Positions 52,547-61,043 of a DNA stretch of 64,000 bases are shown here, in pieces. Within the stretch, counting starts at the first letter, position 1. Each line of letters begins with the position of its first letter. The notes beneath the pieces were generated by a model. The model was not told the origin of the DNA and did not search any database. It saw nothing but the letters and a program-made list of their open reading frames with translations. The DNA lies in assembly GCF_900187965.1 (NCBI RefSeq), contig NZ_FZNL01000018.1, positions 1 to 64,000 on the forward strand, written 5' to 3'. The translations under genes and the position numbers were made by a program. Source of the stretch: Flavobacterium sp. ov086. Its GTDB lineage: Bacteria > Bacteroidota > Bacteroidia > Flavobacteriales > Flavobacteriaceae.

Positions 52547-52582
52547 TGATGCCGGCTTCTTCGAGATGCCGGCATTTTTTTT
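52547..52582 (+). terminator. Orphan plus-strand terminator
   Basis: ATGCCGGC (52547-52554) and GCCGGCAT (52566-52573), then nine T's. No plus-strand gene lies upstream within 2 kb, so it may end a small RNA. Confidence 0.65.
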
Positions 52583-52604
52583 GTCCGAAAGTTTCTTTCG
52601 TTTT

Positions 52605-52850
52605 GTTTCAGGTTTTCTTTGTTTCAGGTTGCAGGTTGCTTTACTTTGAACATAATTTAACCGCAAAGTGCGCGAAGTTTTTTTATGAGTGTGGTTTTAT
52701 AAAAACGCGAAGTTCGCAAAGCTTTATGTTGATTTAGCTTTGCGAACTTCGCGTTTACTGTACATACAGTTATATAAAAAACTTTGCGCACTTTGCGGTT
52801 AAATACACAATCCAACAAACTTGAAACGTGAAACAAAGAAAACCTGAAAC
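52605..52850. repeat. Nested palindromic element, copy B
   Basis: Three nested inverted repeats: outer GTTTCAGGTTTTCTTTGTTT (52605-52624) with its exact complement (52831-52850); middle AACCGCAAAGTGCGCGAAGT (52659-52678) with a complement near 52778-52802; inner AACGCGAAGTTCGCAAAGCT with AGCTTTGCGAACTTCGCGTT (about 52703-52756). It is the inverse of copy C at 53660-53896. Its right end touches the stop codon of the next gene. Confidence 0.85.
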
Positions 52851-53650
52851 TAACTTTTAAGTCGCTCTTGTAATATTTTAAAATATGGGAAAGCCTTTAA
52901 TAGTCGGCTTCCGTGCCAGGAGAACATTTCGCCATCAACGAAAATAGTTTTAGCGTGATGTGTAAAACGCCCTATTTCGAAGGCGTCTTCTTCTTTAAAC
53001 GGATAAGGTTCTGAGGAAAGGAAAACCAAATCAGGATCACCTTCTAAACGCATTTTTTTAAGTTCAACTTCAGGGTAACGGCCTTTATTGCCGTAGATAT
53101 TCTGAAAATGGTTTAGTTTTAATAACTCATTAATATAAGTATCGTCCCCCGCTACCATATAAGGATTTTTCCAAATAAAGTAAGCGGCTTTTTTAACAGA
53201 TATATCCTGAACGTATTTTTTGAAATCGCTTAAAGCGAAAGTCAGTTTGTCATTCCACTTTTGGGCTTCGGTGCGGCAATTAAAAAGCTGTCCGAAATCA
53301 GATATCATTTGGAAATTGTCTTCGATCGAAATGATATTAGTAACCCAAACCGGGCAAATTGCGCCTAGTTGTTCGACAATTTCGGGAGTATTTTCTTCTT
53401 TATTGCAGATAATAATATCTGGCTGTAGTAATTTTATTTTTTCGAAATGAATTTTCTTCGTTCCGCCAACAACCTTCTTAGTTGATTTGAAATGATACGG
53501 ATGAACACAAAATTTTGTGATTCCGATGATTTTCTCTTCTAAACCTAAATCATACAACAATTCAGTTTGCGAAGGTACTAATGAGATAATACGTTTGGGG
53601 GCATTCTCAAAAATATGCAAAGTACCAAGCTGGTCTTTTAATTGTTTCAT
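52850..53650 (-). CDS. Helical-backbone metal-receptor-like protein (BtuF-related), no signal peptide
   Basis: A 266-aa protein with the BtuF/periplasmic-binding fold: PKRIISLVPSQTELLYDLGL (first lobe strand and helix), VVGGTKKIHFEKIKLLQPDI, LKLNHFQNIYGNKGRYPEVE and SSEPYPFKEEDA. This is the cobalamin/iron-chelate binding family used by ABC importers, but there is no signal peptide or lipobox, so it would stay in the cytosol. Bacteroidetes have such orphan members, whose role is not settled. No permease or ATPase lies next to it. Bracketed by inverted copies of the nested palindromic element; transcribed after pyrF. Confidence 0.82.
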   Translation of the reverse strand: MKQLKDQLGTLHIFENAPKRIISLVPSQTELLYDLGLEEKIIGITKFCVHPYHFKSTKKVVGGTKKIHFEKIKLLQPDIIICNKEENTPEIVEQLGAICPVWVTNIISIEDNFQMISDFGQLFNCRTEAQKWNDKLTFALSDFKKYVQDISVKKAAYFIWKNPYMVAGDDTYINELLKLNHFQNIYGNKGRYPEVELKKMRLEGDPDLVFLSSEPYPFKEEDAFEIGRFTHHAKTIFVDGEMFSWHGSRLLKAFPYFKILQERLKS

Positions 53651-53659
53651 TTGCTTTTT

Positions 53660-53896
53660 GTTTCAGGTTTTCTTTGTTTCAAGTTTCAAGTTTGTTGGAT
53701 TGTGTGGTTTTACCGCAAAGCGCGCAAAGTTTTTCATATAACTGTATGCTCAGTAAAGGCAAAGTTCGCAAAGTTTATAATAAATAGCTTAGCGAACTTT
53801 GCGTTTTTACAAAACCACGCAAGTAAAAAACTTTGCACACTTTGCGGTTAAAATCTATGTTCAAAGTCAAGCAACTTGAAACTTTAAACCTGAAAC
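53660..53896. repeat. Nested palindromic element, copy C
   Basis: It starts with the same GTTTCAGGTTTTCTTTGTTT (53660-53679). Its middle arms are ACCGCAAAGCGCGCAAAG (from 53712) and CTTTGCACACTTTGCGGTTA, and its inner arms centre on AAAGTTCGCAAAG...CTTTGCG. It ends AAACCTGAAAC at 53896 inside the last codons of pyrF. It is 80-90% similar to the reverse complement of copy B. Confidence 0.85.
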
Positions 53897-54711
53897 TTAG
53901 AATTTATAATCTCTTCCATTTCTTTTTGAACCGTCAATGCTTCTTCTCTGGCTTTTTCAGCAAAATCAGTTCCTTTTGAAGCGTAGATAATTGCTCTTGC
54001 CGAGTTTACTAATAAACCAACTTTGTCGTTCATTCCGTATTTGCATACTTCAGACAAACTTCCGCCTTGAGCGCCAATTCCGGGAACTAGTAAGAAACTG
54101 TCTGGAACAATTTTTCTGATATCTGCAAAATATTCGGCTTTTGTAGCACCAACAACATACATTAAGTTGTGACTATTTTTCCATGTTTTAGAAGTTTCCA
54201 AAACTTGTTTGTATAATTCTTTTCCGTTTGTAGTTAAGGTTTGAAAATCAAAAGCACCTTCGTTAGAAGTCAACGCTAACAGAATTGTATGTTTGTTTTC
54301 GAAAGCCAAAAACGGCTCAACCGAATCTTTCCCCATATAAGGTGCAACGGTTACACTATCGAAACTCAAATCTTCAAAGAAAGCTTTTGCATACATACTG
54401 GAAGTGTTTCCTATATCTCCGCGTTTTGCATCGGCGATAGTAAACATTTCAGGAAAATTCTCATTGATATAATTGATTGTTTTTTGCAATGAAATCCATC
54501 CTTTTATACCATAAGCTTCAAAAAAAGCGGTGTTTGGTTTGTATCCCACTGCCAGATCGTGTGTTGCATCGATTATGGCTTTATTGAACTCGAAAATAGG
54601 ATCTTCGGTTTCTAATAAATGTTGTGGAATTTTAGTTAGATCGGGATCCAATCCAACGCATAAAAATGATTTTTTTAAAAGGATTTGTTCGTGTAATTGT
54701 TGTGTTGTCAT
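53884..54711 (-). CDS. pyrF: Orotidine 5'-phosphate decarboxylase (type 2)
   Basis: A 275-aa protein of the longer type-2 OMPDC class. The TIM barrel begins SFLCVGLDPDLTKIP, with the catalytic segment TIADAKRGDIGNTS (K96, D94/D99), a phosphate-binding region LLVPGIGAQGGSLSEV and a C-terminal helix. It makes UMP from OMP in pyrimidine synthesis, in the cytosol. The last codons (KFQV and stop) are formed by the end of the palindromic element that follows, so the natural C-terminus was probably replaced. High confidence. Confidence 0.95.
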   Translation of the reverse strand: MTTQQLHEQILLKKSFLCVGLDPDLTKIPQHLLETEDPIFEFNKAIIDATHDLAVGYKPNTAFFEAYGIKGWISLQKTINYINENFPEMFTIADAKRGDIGNTSSMYAKAFFEDLSFDSVTVAPYMGKDSVEPFLAFENKHTILLALTSNEGAFDFQTLTTNGKELYKQVLETSKTWKNSHNLMYVVGATKAEYFADIRKIVPDSFLLVPGIGAQGGSLSEVCKYGMNDKVGLLVNSARAIIYASKGTDFAEKAREEALTVQKEMEEIINSKFQV

Positions 54712-54773
54712 TCTTGATTTTTTAGCTCTTCTAATACATCAGAAATAATTCTTTTTAGAAAGTATGCAAAAAT

Positions 54774-54806
54774 AAAAAAAGCCATTCAATTAAGAATGGC
54801 TTTTTG
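54774..54806. terminator. Bidirectional terminator
   Basis: AAAAAAGCCATTC pairs with GAATGGCTTTTT, loop AATTAA. It ends the OmpA-family transcript on the minus strand. Confidence 0.8.
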
Positions 54807-54825
54807 ACTTTATATTCTGTTTCGC

Positions 54826-57009
54826 TTATAAATTACCCAAATACACAATTTCAGTTCTTCTGTTCTCTGCTCTTCCTGCAGCAGTTTTATTAGATTGTAC
54901 CGGTTTTGTTGCTCCAAATCCCTGAGACGTCAAATTCTCCGGGCTTACTCCTTTTGCAATCAAAGCGTCCATTACTACTTTTGCTCTTGCTTCTGATAGT
55001 TTTTGGTTTGCTTTTGGATTCCCTACATTATCTGTATGTCCATTGATTGCAAATTTAGCATTTGGATAGTTTTTCAAAATCTCTTTAATAGCGTCTAATC
55101 TTCCTGAAGTTTCTCCTTTTTTAGCATCGCTCAATGTTGCTTTTCCAGTTACAAAAAAGATCGACTTAGCTTCTACTCTTAATTTTTCTAAAGTAGATTT
55201 AGTCACTTTCGGACATCCTTTGTTATCTGCAGGACCTGCAATTAACGGGCATTCATCTACATTATCAGGTACTCCGTCTTTGTCTGCATCCAGAACCGGA
55301 CAGCCTTTATTCTCTGCCAAACCAGCAACTGTTGGGCAAGCATCATCTTTATCTAAAACTCCGTCTCCATCAGTATCCGGCCAGGGACAACCTTTATTTT
55401 CTACCGGACCCGCAACAGCAGGACAAGCATCTACATTATCTAATAAAGTGTCTCCGTCAGTATCTTGCCAAGGGCAACCCTTATTCTCAACCGGTCCTTT
55501 TACATCCGGACAAGCATCGTCTTTATCAAAGACTTTATCTCCATCAGTATCCGGCCAAGGGCAACCATTATTACCTTCCGGTCCTGCTACTTTTCTGCAG
55601 GCATCTTCTTTATCAATTACTCCGTCTCCATCAGTATCTTTGAATTTTTTCTCGTAAACCGGAATTTTCATTCCCAAGTGAAAATCTGCTCCTTTTGATT
55701 CTTTCGAAACTAAATTGCTAAGAACAGAACCTGAACCTACAAAGAAAACACCTAATCTAATTCCTGACCCCACCTGCATTCCACTATATTCCATCCAGGT
55801 CATTGGCACATAAAAACTAAACCATCTGCTTTCGTAACGCGGTGTCAAACTTACTCTGTCGGCAATACTTGTTCCATTTAACTTCGTATCGCTTGCCATA
55901 CTGATGTCTCCGTTAAGATTCAAATAGAATTTTCGATACATATTCCAGTCAACATCTGCATGTATTGCGGTTGGCAAGTTTGTTTTTACTCCTTTTGAGC
56001 TCGAAATTTTAGTATAATGCTCGTTCAGGAAATCATACAAATTACTTGCATCATCAATCATTTGCTGCGTTACAACACCAGTTACATTATAAGTATCGAT
56101 TTTAGAATTTTTGTAGTTTATAGAACCTATATCCGTAACAGACAATCCAAAACGTAATTTATATTTATTTAAATCACGAAAGTTATTATCCACTTTCGCA
56201 GCATTTCTTAAATCGTACTTTTCATATTCCGGTCTCCATTCGTAAACAAGTCCAAGATCAAATCCAAAACCACTGGAATTGATATCAAAATCATAATCCT
56301 GATTCGCTTCCCAATCCTGGCTTCCTCCAATAGTAACTTCTCCACTAGACATCAATGTTCCTCCTTGCGGATTTGCATTATCCTGAACAAAAGCTACATT
56401 TACATTTTTTCCCTGAACATATCCATTTGCTCCACCTTGTAAATACTTTGCTGTCAAACCTCCTTTTAAAAAGTGTTGGTTATTTTGATATAAAACAGTT
56501 GCATAAGAAACACCTAATTCTCCCCATGAATTTGAGGCTCCGTTAGGGCTTCCAGTATTAAAATTAAAACTGTTGGCCTGATCTAAACCATCTTTAACCT
56601 GGTCTACAAGATATCCGTTTACATTTCTTGCATTACTAATAGATCTTGCTCGTGTAAAAACAGCCAAAGTGTGTTTTGGTGCGATATTAAACATAAAAGA
56701 TAGCCCCATAATATCAACATTAGCAATACCGCTATTGTTGTTTTTTGGACTCATAACAGATTCCTTATCAAAATCGTAGCCTTTTTTATAGACATCAAAA
56801 AGTTTAACACCATACAAATCATTTTGTACAGAACCACTTATGGAAAATAAATTTATGTCTGTTTTAAAACGAGAATCCGCTATAGAAGCCGGATTAAAAA
56901 GTACGCTTTGCACACCTGCGTAGTTGTCATGAAAATAGCCAATATAAGATTGTGCTTTGGTCGAATAAGTGATTGCAATAAGTAATAAACTAAGTACTAG
57001 TTTTTTCAT
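54826..57009 (-). CDS. OmpA-family outer-membrane protein with DUF5723 barrel and TSP3 repeats
   Basis: A 727-aa protein with a signal peptide ending YSTKAQ. Residues ~20-460 look like the Bacteroidetes DUF5723 barrel/beta domain (SYIGYFHDNYAGVQSVLFNP). Residues ~460-610 are five thrombospondin-type-3 calcium repeats (DTDGDGVIDKEDAC, then similar units with CPxVxGPxxNKGCP). Residues ~615-727 are an OmpA domain (ILKNYPNAKFAINGHTDNVG; NQKLSEARAKVVMDALIAKG) that binds peptidoglycan. It anchors the outer membrane to the cell wall and may serve gliding or secretion. Single gene with its own terminator. Confidence 0.92.
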   Translation of the reverse strand: MKKLVLSLLLIAITYSTKAQSYIGYFHDNYAGVQSVLFNPASIADSRFKTDINLFSISGSVQNDLYGVKLFDVYKKGYDFDKESVMSPKNNNSGIANVDIMGLSFMFNIAPKHTLAVFTRARSISNARNVNGYLVDQVKDGLDQANSFNFNTGSPNGASNSWGELGVSYATVLYQNNQHFLKGGLTAKYLQGGANGYVQGKNVNVAFVQDNANPQGGTLMSSGEVTIGGSQDWEANQDYDFDINSSGFGFDLGLVYEWRPEYEKYDLRNAAKVDNNFRDLNKYKLRFGLSVTDIGSINYKNSKIDTYNVTGVVTQQMIDDASNLYDFLNEHYTKISSSKGVKTNLPTAIHADVDWNMYRKFYLNLNGDISMASDTKLNGTSIADRVSLTPRYESRWFSFYVPMTWMEYSGMQVGSGIRLGVFFVGSGSVLSNLVSKESKGADFHLGMKIPVYEKKFKDTDGDGVIDKEDACRKVAGPEGNNGCPWPDTDGDKVFDKDDACPDVKGPVENKGCPWQDTDGDTLLDNVDACPAVAGPVENKGCPWPDTDGDGVLDKDDACPTVAGLAENKGCPVLDADKDGVPDNVDECPLIAGPADNKGCPKVTKSTLEKLRVEAKSIFFVTGKATLSDAKKGETSGRLDAIKEILKNYPNAKFAINGHTDNVGNPKANQKLSEARAKVVMDALIAKGVSPENLTSQGFGATKPVQSNKTAAGRAENRRTEIVYLGNL

Positions 57010-57138
57010 TAAAATTTGGATTTTTAGTTTGGTTTGGCGGCAAAACTACAATAATTGATTTATAAATATGTTACCAAAACATTGAATTCATGTAACATCT
57101 TCAATAAATTATGTAAGAAAAAAAGAGAACCGTTTTTC

Positions 57139-57146
57139 TAACTTTG
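57139..57146 (+). promoter_or_regulatory. -7 box (TAACTTTG) of dps
   Basis: Exact TAnnTTTG match 26 bp before the start codon. No good -33 TTG, which could mean an activator-dependent promoter. Confidence 0.5.
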
Positions 57147-57171
57147 ATAATGAACCTTAAATCAGGAAATT

Positions 57172-57645
57172 ATGAGTCTTCATATCGGAATAACACCTAA
57201 AAACTTAAAAAAGAGTACTGCAATATTAGCCACAATTTTATCTAATGAAATGACCTTATATGTAAAAACGAGAAAATTTCATTGGAATATTTCCGGTAAT
57301 AGTTTTATGGAATTGCATAAATTATTTGAAGATCAGTACAGGATTTTAGAAGCTCAAATTGACGATGTTGCAGAACGCATTAGTCAGCTTGGAGAAAAAA
57401 CGATTGGAACCATGAAAGAGTTTATCGAAAATTCGACGCTGAAAGAATCTCCTAAAGAATATGCTTCACAAAAACAAATGCTTGAAGAACTTTTAGAAAA
57501 TCACGAGCAATTGGTGACTGAGTTTAGAGATTATATTCCGGTTTTTGAAAAGGAAAATAATGATATTGGTTCGGCAGATTTTATAACCGGTTTATTACAG
57601 GAGCATGAAAAAATGGCTTGGGTTTTACGCCGTTATCAGGTTTGA
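57172..57645 (+). CDS. dps: Dps-family DNA-protecting ferritin
   Basis: A 157-aa protein of normal Dps length. The ferroxidase-site motifs of Dps are present: RKFHWNISGNSFMELHKLFE (His37-like, Asp/Glu ligands) and YRILEAQIDDVAERISQLGE, plus the ferritin-like four-helix pattern throughout (EHEKMAWVLRRYQ at the end). It oxidises Fe(II) with H2O2 and shields DNA in stationary or oxidative stress. It starts the stress-type cluster that continues with CsbD, an AraC-type regulator and a two-component pair. Confidence 0.95.
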   Translation: MSLHIGITPKNLKKSTAILATILSNEMTLYVKTRKFHWNISGNSFMELHKLFEDQYRILEAQIDDVAERISQLGEKTIGTMKEFIENSTLKESPKEYASQKQMLEELLENHEQLVTEFRDYIPVFEKENNDIGSADFITGLLQEHEKMAWVLRRYQV

Positions 57646-57749
57646 TAAAGTAAAATGTGAATTATGAAACGCTTGTCAAAATTGATGTAACACAAAACTG
57701 GCTAATAATTTGCAACTTTACAAAACTATTAATTGCAAAAGAAAAGATC

Positions 57750-57935
57750 GTGAATGCGACCGAAATAAAAGGAAACTGGAATGAGTTAAAAGGAAAGTTG
57801 AAACAAAAATACGCAACTCTGACAGATGATGATTTGATGTTTGCTGAAGGAAAAGAGAACGAAATGTACGGAAGACTTCAGCAAAAGTTGGGAAAAACAA
57901 AAGAAGAATTTCATCAAATCCTATCAGATTTGTAA
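57750..57935 (+). CDS. CsbD-family stress protein
   Basis: A 61-aa protein from GTG 57750 (VNATEIKGNWNELKGKLKQK), which matches the start and length of CsbD proteins. An in-frame ATG at 57657 would add 31 unrelated residues. CsbD signature elements: NATEIKGNWNELKGKLKQKY and LTDDDLMFAEGKENEMYGRL. CsbD is induced by general stress in many bacteria; its molecular role is unknown. It lies just after dps on the same strand and before a terminator. Confidence 0.85.
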   Translation: MNATEIKGNWNELKGKLKQKYATLTDDDLMFAEGKENEMYGRLQQKLGKTKEEFHQILSDL

Positions 57936-57955
57936 ATCCTTATGACTTAATCCGG

Positions 57956-57993
57956 AATACCGTCTAATAAAACATATTAGACGGTATTTTTTT
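57956..57993 (+). terminator. Rho-independent terminator
   Basis: AATACCGTCTAATA (57956-57969) pairs with TATTAGACGGTATT (57975-57988), then T's. Ends the dps-csbD transcript. Confidence 0.85.
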
Positions 57994-58093
57994 GAGAATT
58001 TTTTTTAATGTTTTTAATGTTTCTGCAACTCTGACAGGCATTAAAAGTCGTAACCAAAAATAATTTAATTATCTTTAACCAAATTTCTTTAAA

Positions 58094-58645
58094 ATGAAAC
58101 TATTTATAAAGTTCGACATAAATACCATTTGCTCTCTTTATTTAAAACAAAACCTGGAACAACAAAATATAAATTTTACGAGTTTAGGATTTGGTGAGAT
58201 CGAGATTGCCGACAATCTTGATGCAGATGCGCTTGAAACTTTAAAAAATAATTTAAGTCCGTGTGGTTTTGAGATTGTTGAGAATCAAAAAAGTGTTTTG
58301 GTTCAGAAAATAAAAGACGCTATAATCGAGTTAGTTTTTATGGATGACAGCAACAATTACAAAAGTTCTGTTTTTCTGGCCGAGAAACTAAACCATAGTT
58401 ATGGTTATTTATCAAATGTTTTTTCGGAGGTAACCTACTCTTCTATTGAAAATTTTATCATTTTACAGAAAATTGAAAGAGCGAAACAATTAATTATTAT
58501 TAATGAAATGAGTTTGACCGAAATTGCTTTTCTACTGAACTATTCGAGTGTTGCACATTTGAGTACACAGTTTAAAAATACAACCGGAATAACGCCATCA
58601 GCTTTTCAGAGAATAATTAAGAAACGCAGAGAAAATTTAAAATAA
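58094..58645 (+). CDS. AraC-type HTH regulator lacking a cupin sensor
   Basis: A 183-aa protein. Its N-terminal ~75 residues are a small alpha/beta domain (SLGFGEIEIADNLDADALE) of the type found in Bacteroidetes AraC proteins beside two-component systems. The C-terminal ~100 residues are the AraC double HTH (SSVFLAEKLNHSYGYLSNVF; SLTEIAFLLNYSSVAHLSTQ; TGITPSAFQRIIKK). It is 20 bp upstream of the receiver-domain gene, so the two probably work in one phosphorelay or stress circuit. Confidence 0.88.
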   Translation: MKLFIKFDINTICSLYLKQNLEQQNINFTSLGFGEIEIADNLDADALETLKNNLSPCGFEIVENQKSVLVQKIKDAIIELVFMDDSNNYKSSVFLAEKLNHSYGYLSNVFSEVTYSSIENFIILQKIERAKQLIIINEMSLTEIAFLLNYSSVAHLSTQFKNTTGITPSAFQRIIKKRRENLK

Positions 58646-58665
58646 AACCCAAATACCATACTAAA

Positions 58666-59115
58666 ATGCAAAAAAACGCATTATACATTTTATTGGCTGA
58701 TGATGATGAGGATGATCGTCTTTTTTTTAAGGATGCTTTTGAAGAAATCAAGATACAAACTAATGTAGATTTTGTACATGACGGGATGCAGTTAATGGAT
58801 CATTTAATGGATCCTGATAATGAGTTGCCCGATATTTTGTTTCTGGATTTGAATATGCCTAAAAAAACAGGTAAAGAATGTTTAATTGAAATAAAAAAAA
58901 CAGAACGCCTTAAAAATATTATCATTGCAATTTATTCGACTTCCTCATCTGAAGAAGATATTGAAGACACATTTATTCAGGGAGCCAATATTTATATCAA
59001 AAAGCCAAGCGATTTTAATACGCTTAAAAAAATAATTAATGAAGTCGTGACCGTAAACTGGCACTATCATACCTCTGGGTTAAATCGTGATAATTTCCTG
59101 CTCCGACTAAAATAA
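58666..59115 (+). CDS. Single-domain response regulator (Rcp1-type)
   Basis: A 149-aa receiver domain only: acidic cluster ADDDEDD (11-17), phospho-acceptor D61 in ILFLDLNMPKK, T/S at IYSTSSSEED and the conserved K in NIYIKKPSDF. It closely resembles Rcp1-class receivers that pair with phytochrome-type or CHASE3 kinases. It has no output domain, so it acts by protein contact or phosphotransfer. 10 bp before the histidine kinase gene, so they form an operon. Confidence 0.92.
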   Translation: MQKNALYILLADDDEDDRLFFKDAFEEIKIQTNVDFVHDGMQLMDHLMDPDNELPDILFLDLNMPKKTGKECLIEIKKTERLKNIIIAIYSTSSSEEDIEDTFIQGANIYIKKPSDFNTLKKIINEVVTVNWHYHTSGLNRDNFLLRLK

Positions 59116-59125
59116 TAGAATACCA

Positions 59126-60910
59126 ATGAAATGGATACCAAATTTTAATTCTTCAAACTCATTGAGAGTTATTTTTGTAATCGCAGTTTTCATTTTGTTA
59201 TTTCTATCTTCTATTGCTTACAAACACAACCAGGATTTAAACGAATCCAGTAAGTTAGTAATGCATACATATGAAATAAACATACAACTGGAACGATTAA
59301 TGTCGGCGATTAAGGATGCCGAAACGGGTCAGCGTGGATATATAATTACACGTAATGCCCGCTTTTTAACGCCTTATATTTATTCGCGAGACAAGGTAAA
59401 CACTTCATTTATTAACCTGAAAAAATTAACTGCTGATAATCCCGTTCAGCGTCAAAATCTTCAAAATTTATTCAAGCTGATTATTCAGCGTTTTGTTTCT
59501 TTTGAAAATTGCCTAAAATACAGCGATCCCAAAACATATGATAAACGAAAACTAGACAATCATATGTTTGGCGGCCGAATCCTGATGGAAAATATTCGTT
59601 TTAAAGTAGACGAAATGAACGACATCGAAAAAAGCTATCTGTCTAAAAGATTAAAAATCTACGATGCCGAAATTTCTTTAAGCCCGCTTTTCTCAATCTC
59701 CTTATTTCTGGTTGCATTATGTTTCATTTTACTCGCTTACAGACAAATTAGCCGTGATTTTGAACGCCTTAAAGTCTTCAATAAAAAGCTTCTTATCTCA
59801 AGCGGACTTATTGCTGAGTCTGAAGCAATTGGTAAATTCAGCACCTGGCAATGGGATTTAGACAGTAATAAAATAGACTACTCAGACAATCAATACCGTT
59901 TATTGGGCTTTGAGCCAAATACTTTTGTTCCGGAAAAAGAAACTTTTCTGGATTTTGTGCATCCTGATGATAAAGAAACCGTTTCGAACTCTATGCAAGG
60001 AATTTTAAACAATAAACAATTGCCTTTTGTTTATTATAAAATTATACTTCCAAGTCATGAAATAAGATATTTTAAAACTACCGGAAAATTAGTAACCGAT
60101 CAACAGGGAAGTAAAATTCTCCTCGGAATTAATTTTGATATTACCGATGAACATTTGCTGAATATCGAACTTCAGGAACGAAACAGAGAGCTTGAAAAAA
60201 GCAATAAAGAATTAGCTTCGTTTAACCATGTTGCGAGCCACGATTTACAGGAACCCCTTAGAAAAATCCAGACTTTTATCTCAAGAGTTTCAGATGCTGA
60301 TAAAGCGGTTATGTCGCAAAGTGCACGAGATTATATTGCAAAAATTGAAGTTTCGGCCAAAAGAATGCGTGTTTTAATTGATGATTTACTTTTGTTTTCG
60401 AGAACTAATACAACCAAAAAAGAGTTTATAAAATCAAACTTAAATGAATTACTAGAAAATGCTGAAGCCGAATTAACAGAAGTAATTGAAGAAAAAAAAG
60501 CCGTTATTACAGCATCAAAATTACCAAAACTGAATGTTATTCCGTATCAGATCGAGCAGCTTTTCATCAACTTGATTGGAAATTCTTTAAAATACAGTAA
60601 TCCCAATATTGCTCCCGAAATTCGAATTGAAAGCGAAAAAGTACTTTCGGCCGATTATCCGGATTTATTGGAACAAGATGTGAAGAAATTCCATAAAATA
60701 ACTTTTACAGACAACGGAATGGGTTTTGACCCTCAGTTTAAAGAAACCATCTTTGTATTATTCCAACGTTTACATTCAAAAACAGATTATCCCGGAACCG
60801 GAATTGGTCTTGCGATTTGTAAGAAAATCGTAGACAACCACAAAGGTCATATTATTGCTGACAGTACTCTTAATGAAGGTTCGGTTTTTACTGTTTTTCT
60901 ACCAGATTAA
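59126..60910 (+). CDS. Sensor histidine kinase with CHASE3 and PAS domains
   Basis: A 594-aa protein. A first transmembrane helix (~12-28) and a second (~190-207) bracket a CHASE3 sensor (ERLMSAIKDAETGQRGYIIT). A PAS domain (~240-345, WQWDLDSNKIDYSDNQYRLL) and a coiled-coil linker lead to HisKA with H372 (FNHVASHDLQEPLRKIQTFI) and HATPase_c (QLFINLIGNSLKYSN, FTDNGMGFDPQF, GTGIGLAICKKIV). Membrane-bound; it presumably phosphorylates the receiver encoded directly upstream. Ligand unknown. Confidence 0.93.
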   Translation: MKWIPNFNSSNSLRVIFVIAVFILLFLSSIAYKHNQDLNESSKLVMHTYEINIQLERLMSAIKDAETGQRGYIITRNARFLTPYIYSRDKVNTSFINLKKLTADNPVQRQNLQNLFKLIIQRFVSFENCLKYSDPKTYDKRKLDNHMFGGRILMENIRFKVDEMNDIEKSYLSKRLKIYDAEISLSPLFSISLFLVALCFILLAYRQISRDFERLKVFNKKLLISSGLIAESEAIGKFSTWQWDLDSNKIDYSDNQYRLLGFEPNTFVPEKETFLDFVHPDDKETVSNSMQGILNNKQLPFVYYKIILPSHEIRYFKTTGKLVTDQQGSKILLGINFDITDEHLLNIELQERNRELEKSNKELASFNHVASHDLQEPLRKIQTFISRVSDADKAVMSQSARDYIAKIEVSAKRMRVLIDDLLLFSRTNTTKKEFIKSNLNELLENAEAELTEVIEEKKAVITASKLPKLNVIPYQIEQLFINLIGNSLKYSNPNIAPEIRIESEKVLSADYPDLLEQDVKKFHKITFTDNGMGFDPQFKETIFVLFQRLHSKTDYPGTGIGLAICKKIVDNHKGHIIADSTLNEGSVFTVFLPD

Positions 60911-60933
60911 ACTCCTTTAAGGGTTACATTATA

Positions 60934-60979
60934 AGCGTTATATAAATCCATTATGGGAATTATATAACGTTTCTTTTTT
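60934..60979 (+). terminator. Terminator after the histidine kinase
   Basis: CGTTATATA (60936-60944) pairs with TATATAACG (60961-60969), followed by a T-rich tract. Confidence 0.55.
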
Positions 60980-61043
60980 ATGCTGTAAAGTAAAATCATG
61001 GTTTCATTGCCATCTTTGTAATGTAATACTTTATGAAGTAATA

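Larger units (their letters stand above)
52226..52604. other. katG promoter region and candidate short transcript
   Basis: A gene-free stretch upstream of katG. It holds the katG promoter (52325-52354) and a stem-loop on the plus strand (52547-52582) that is not preceded by a gene. The stretch 52480-52580 could be a small RNA; there is no promoter proof. Confidence 0.45.

Noticed and set aside
55220..55657. Open frames on the plus strand opposite the OmpA/TSP3 gene
   Set aside because: Low-complexity antisense shadows of the TSP3 repeats; no leader or domain.
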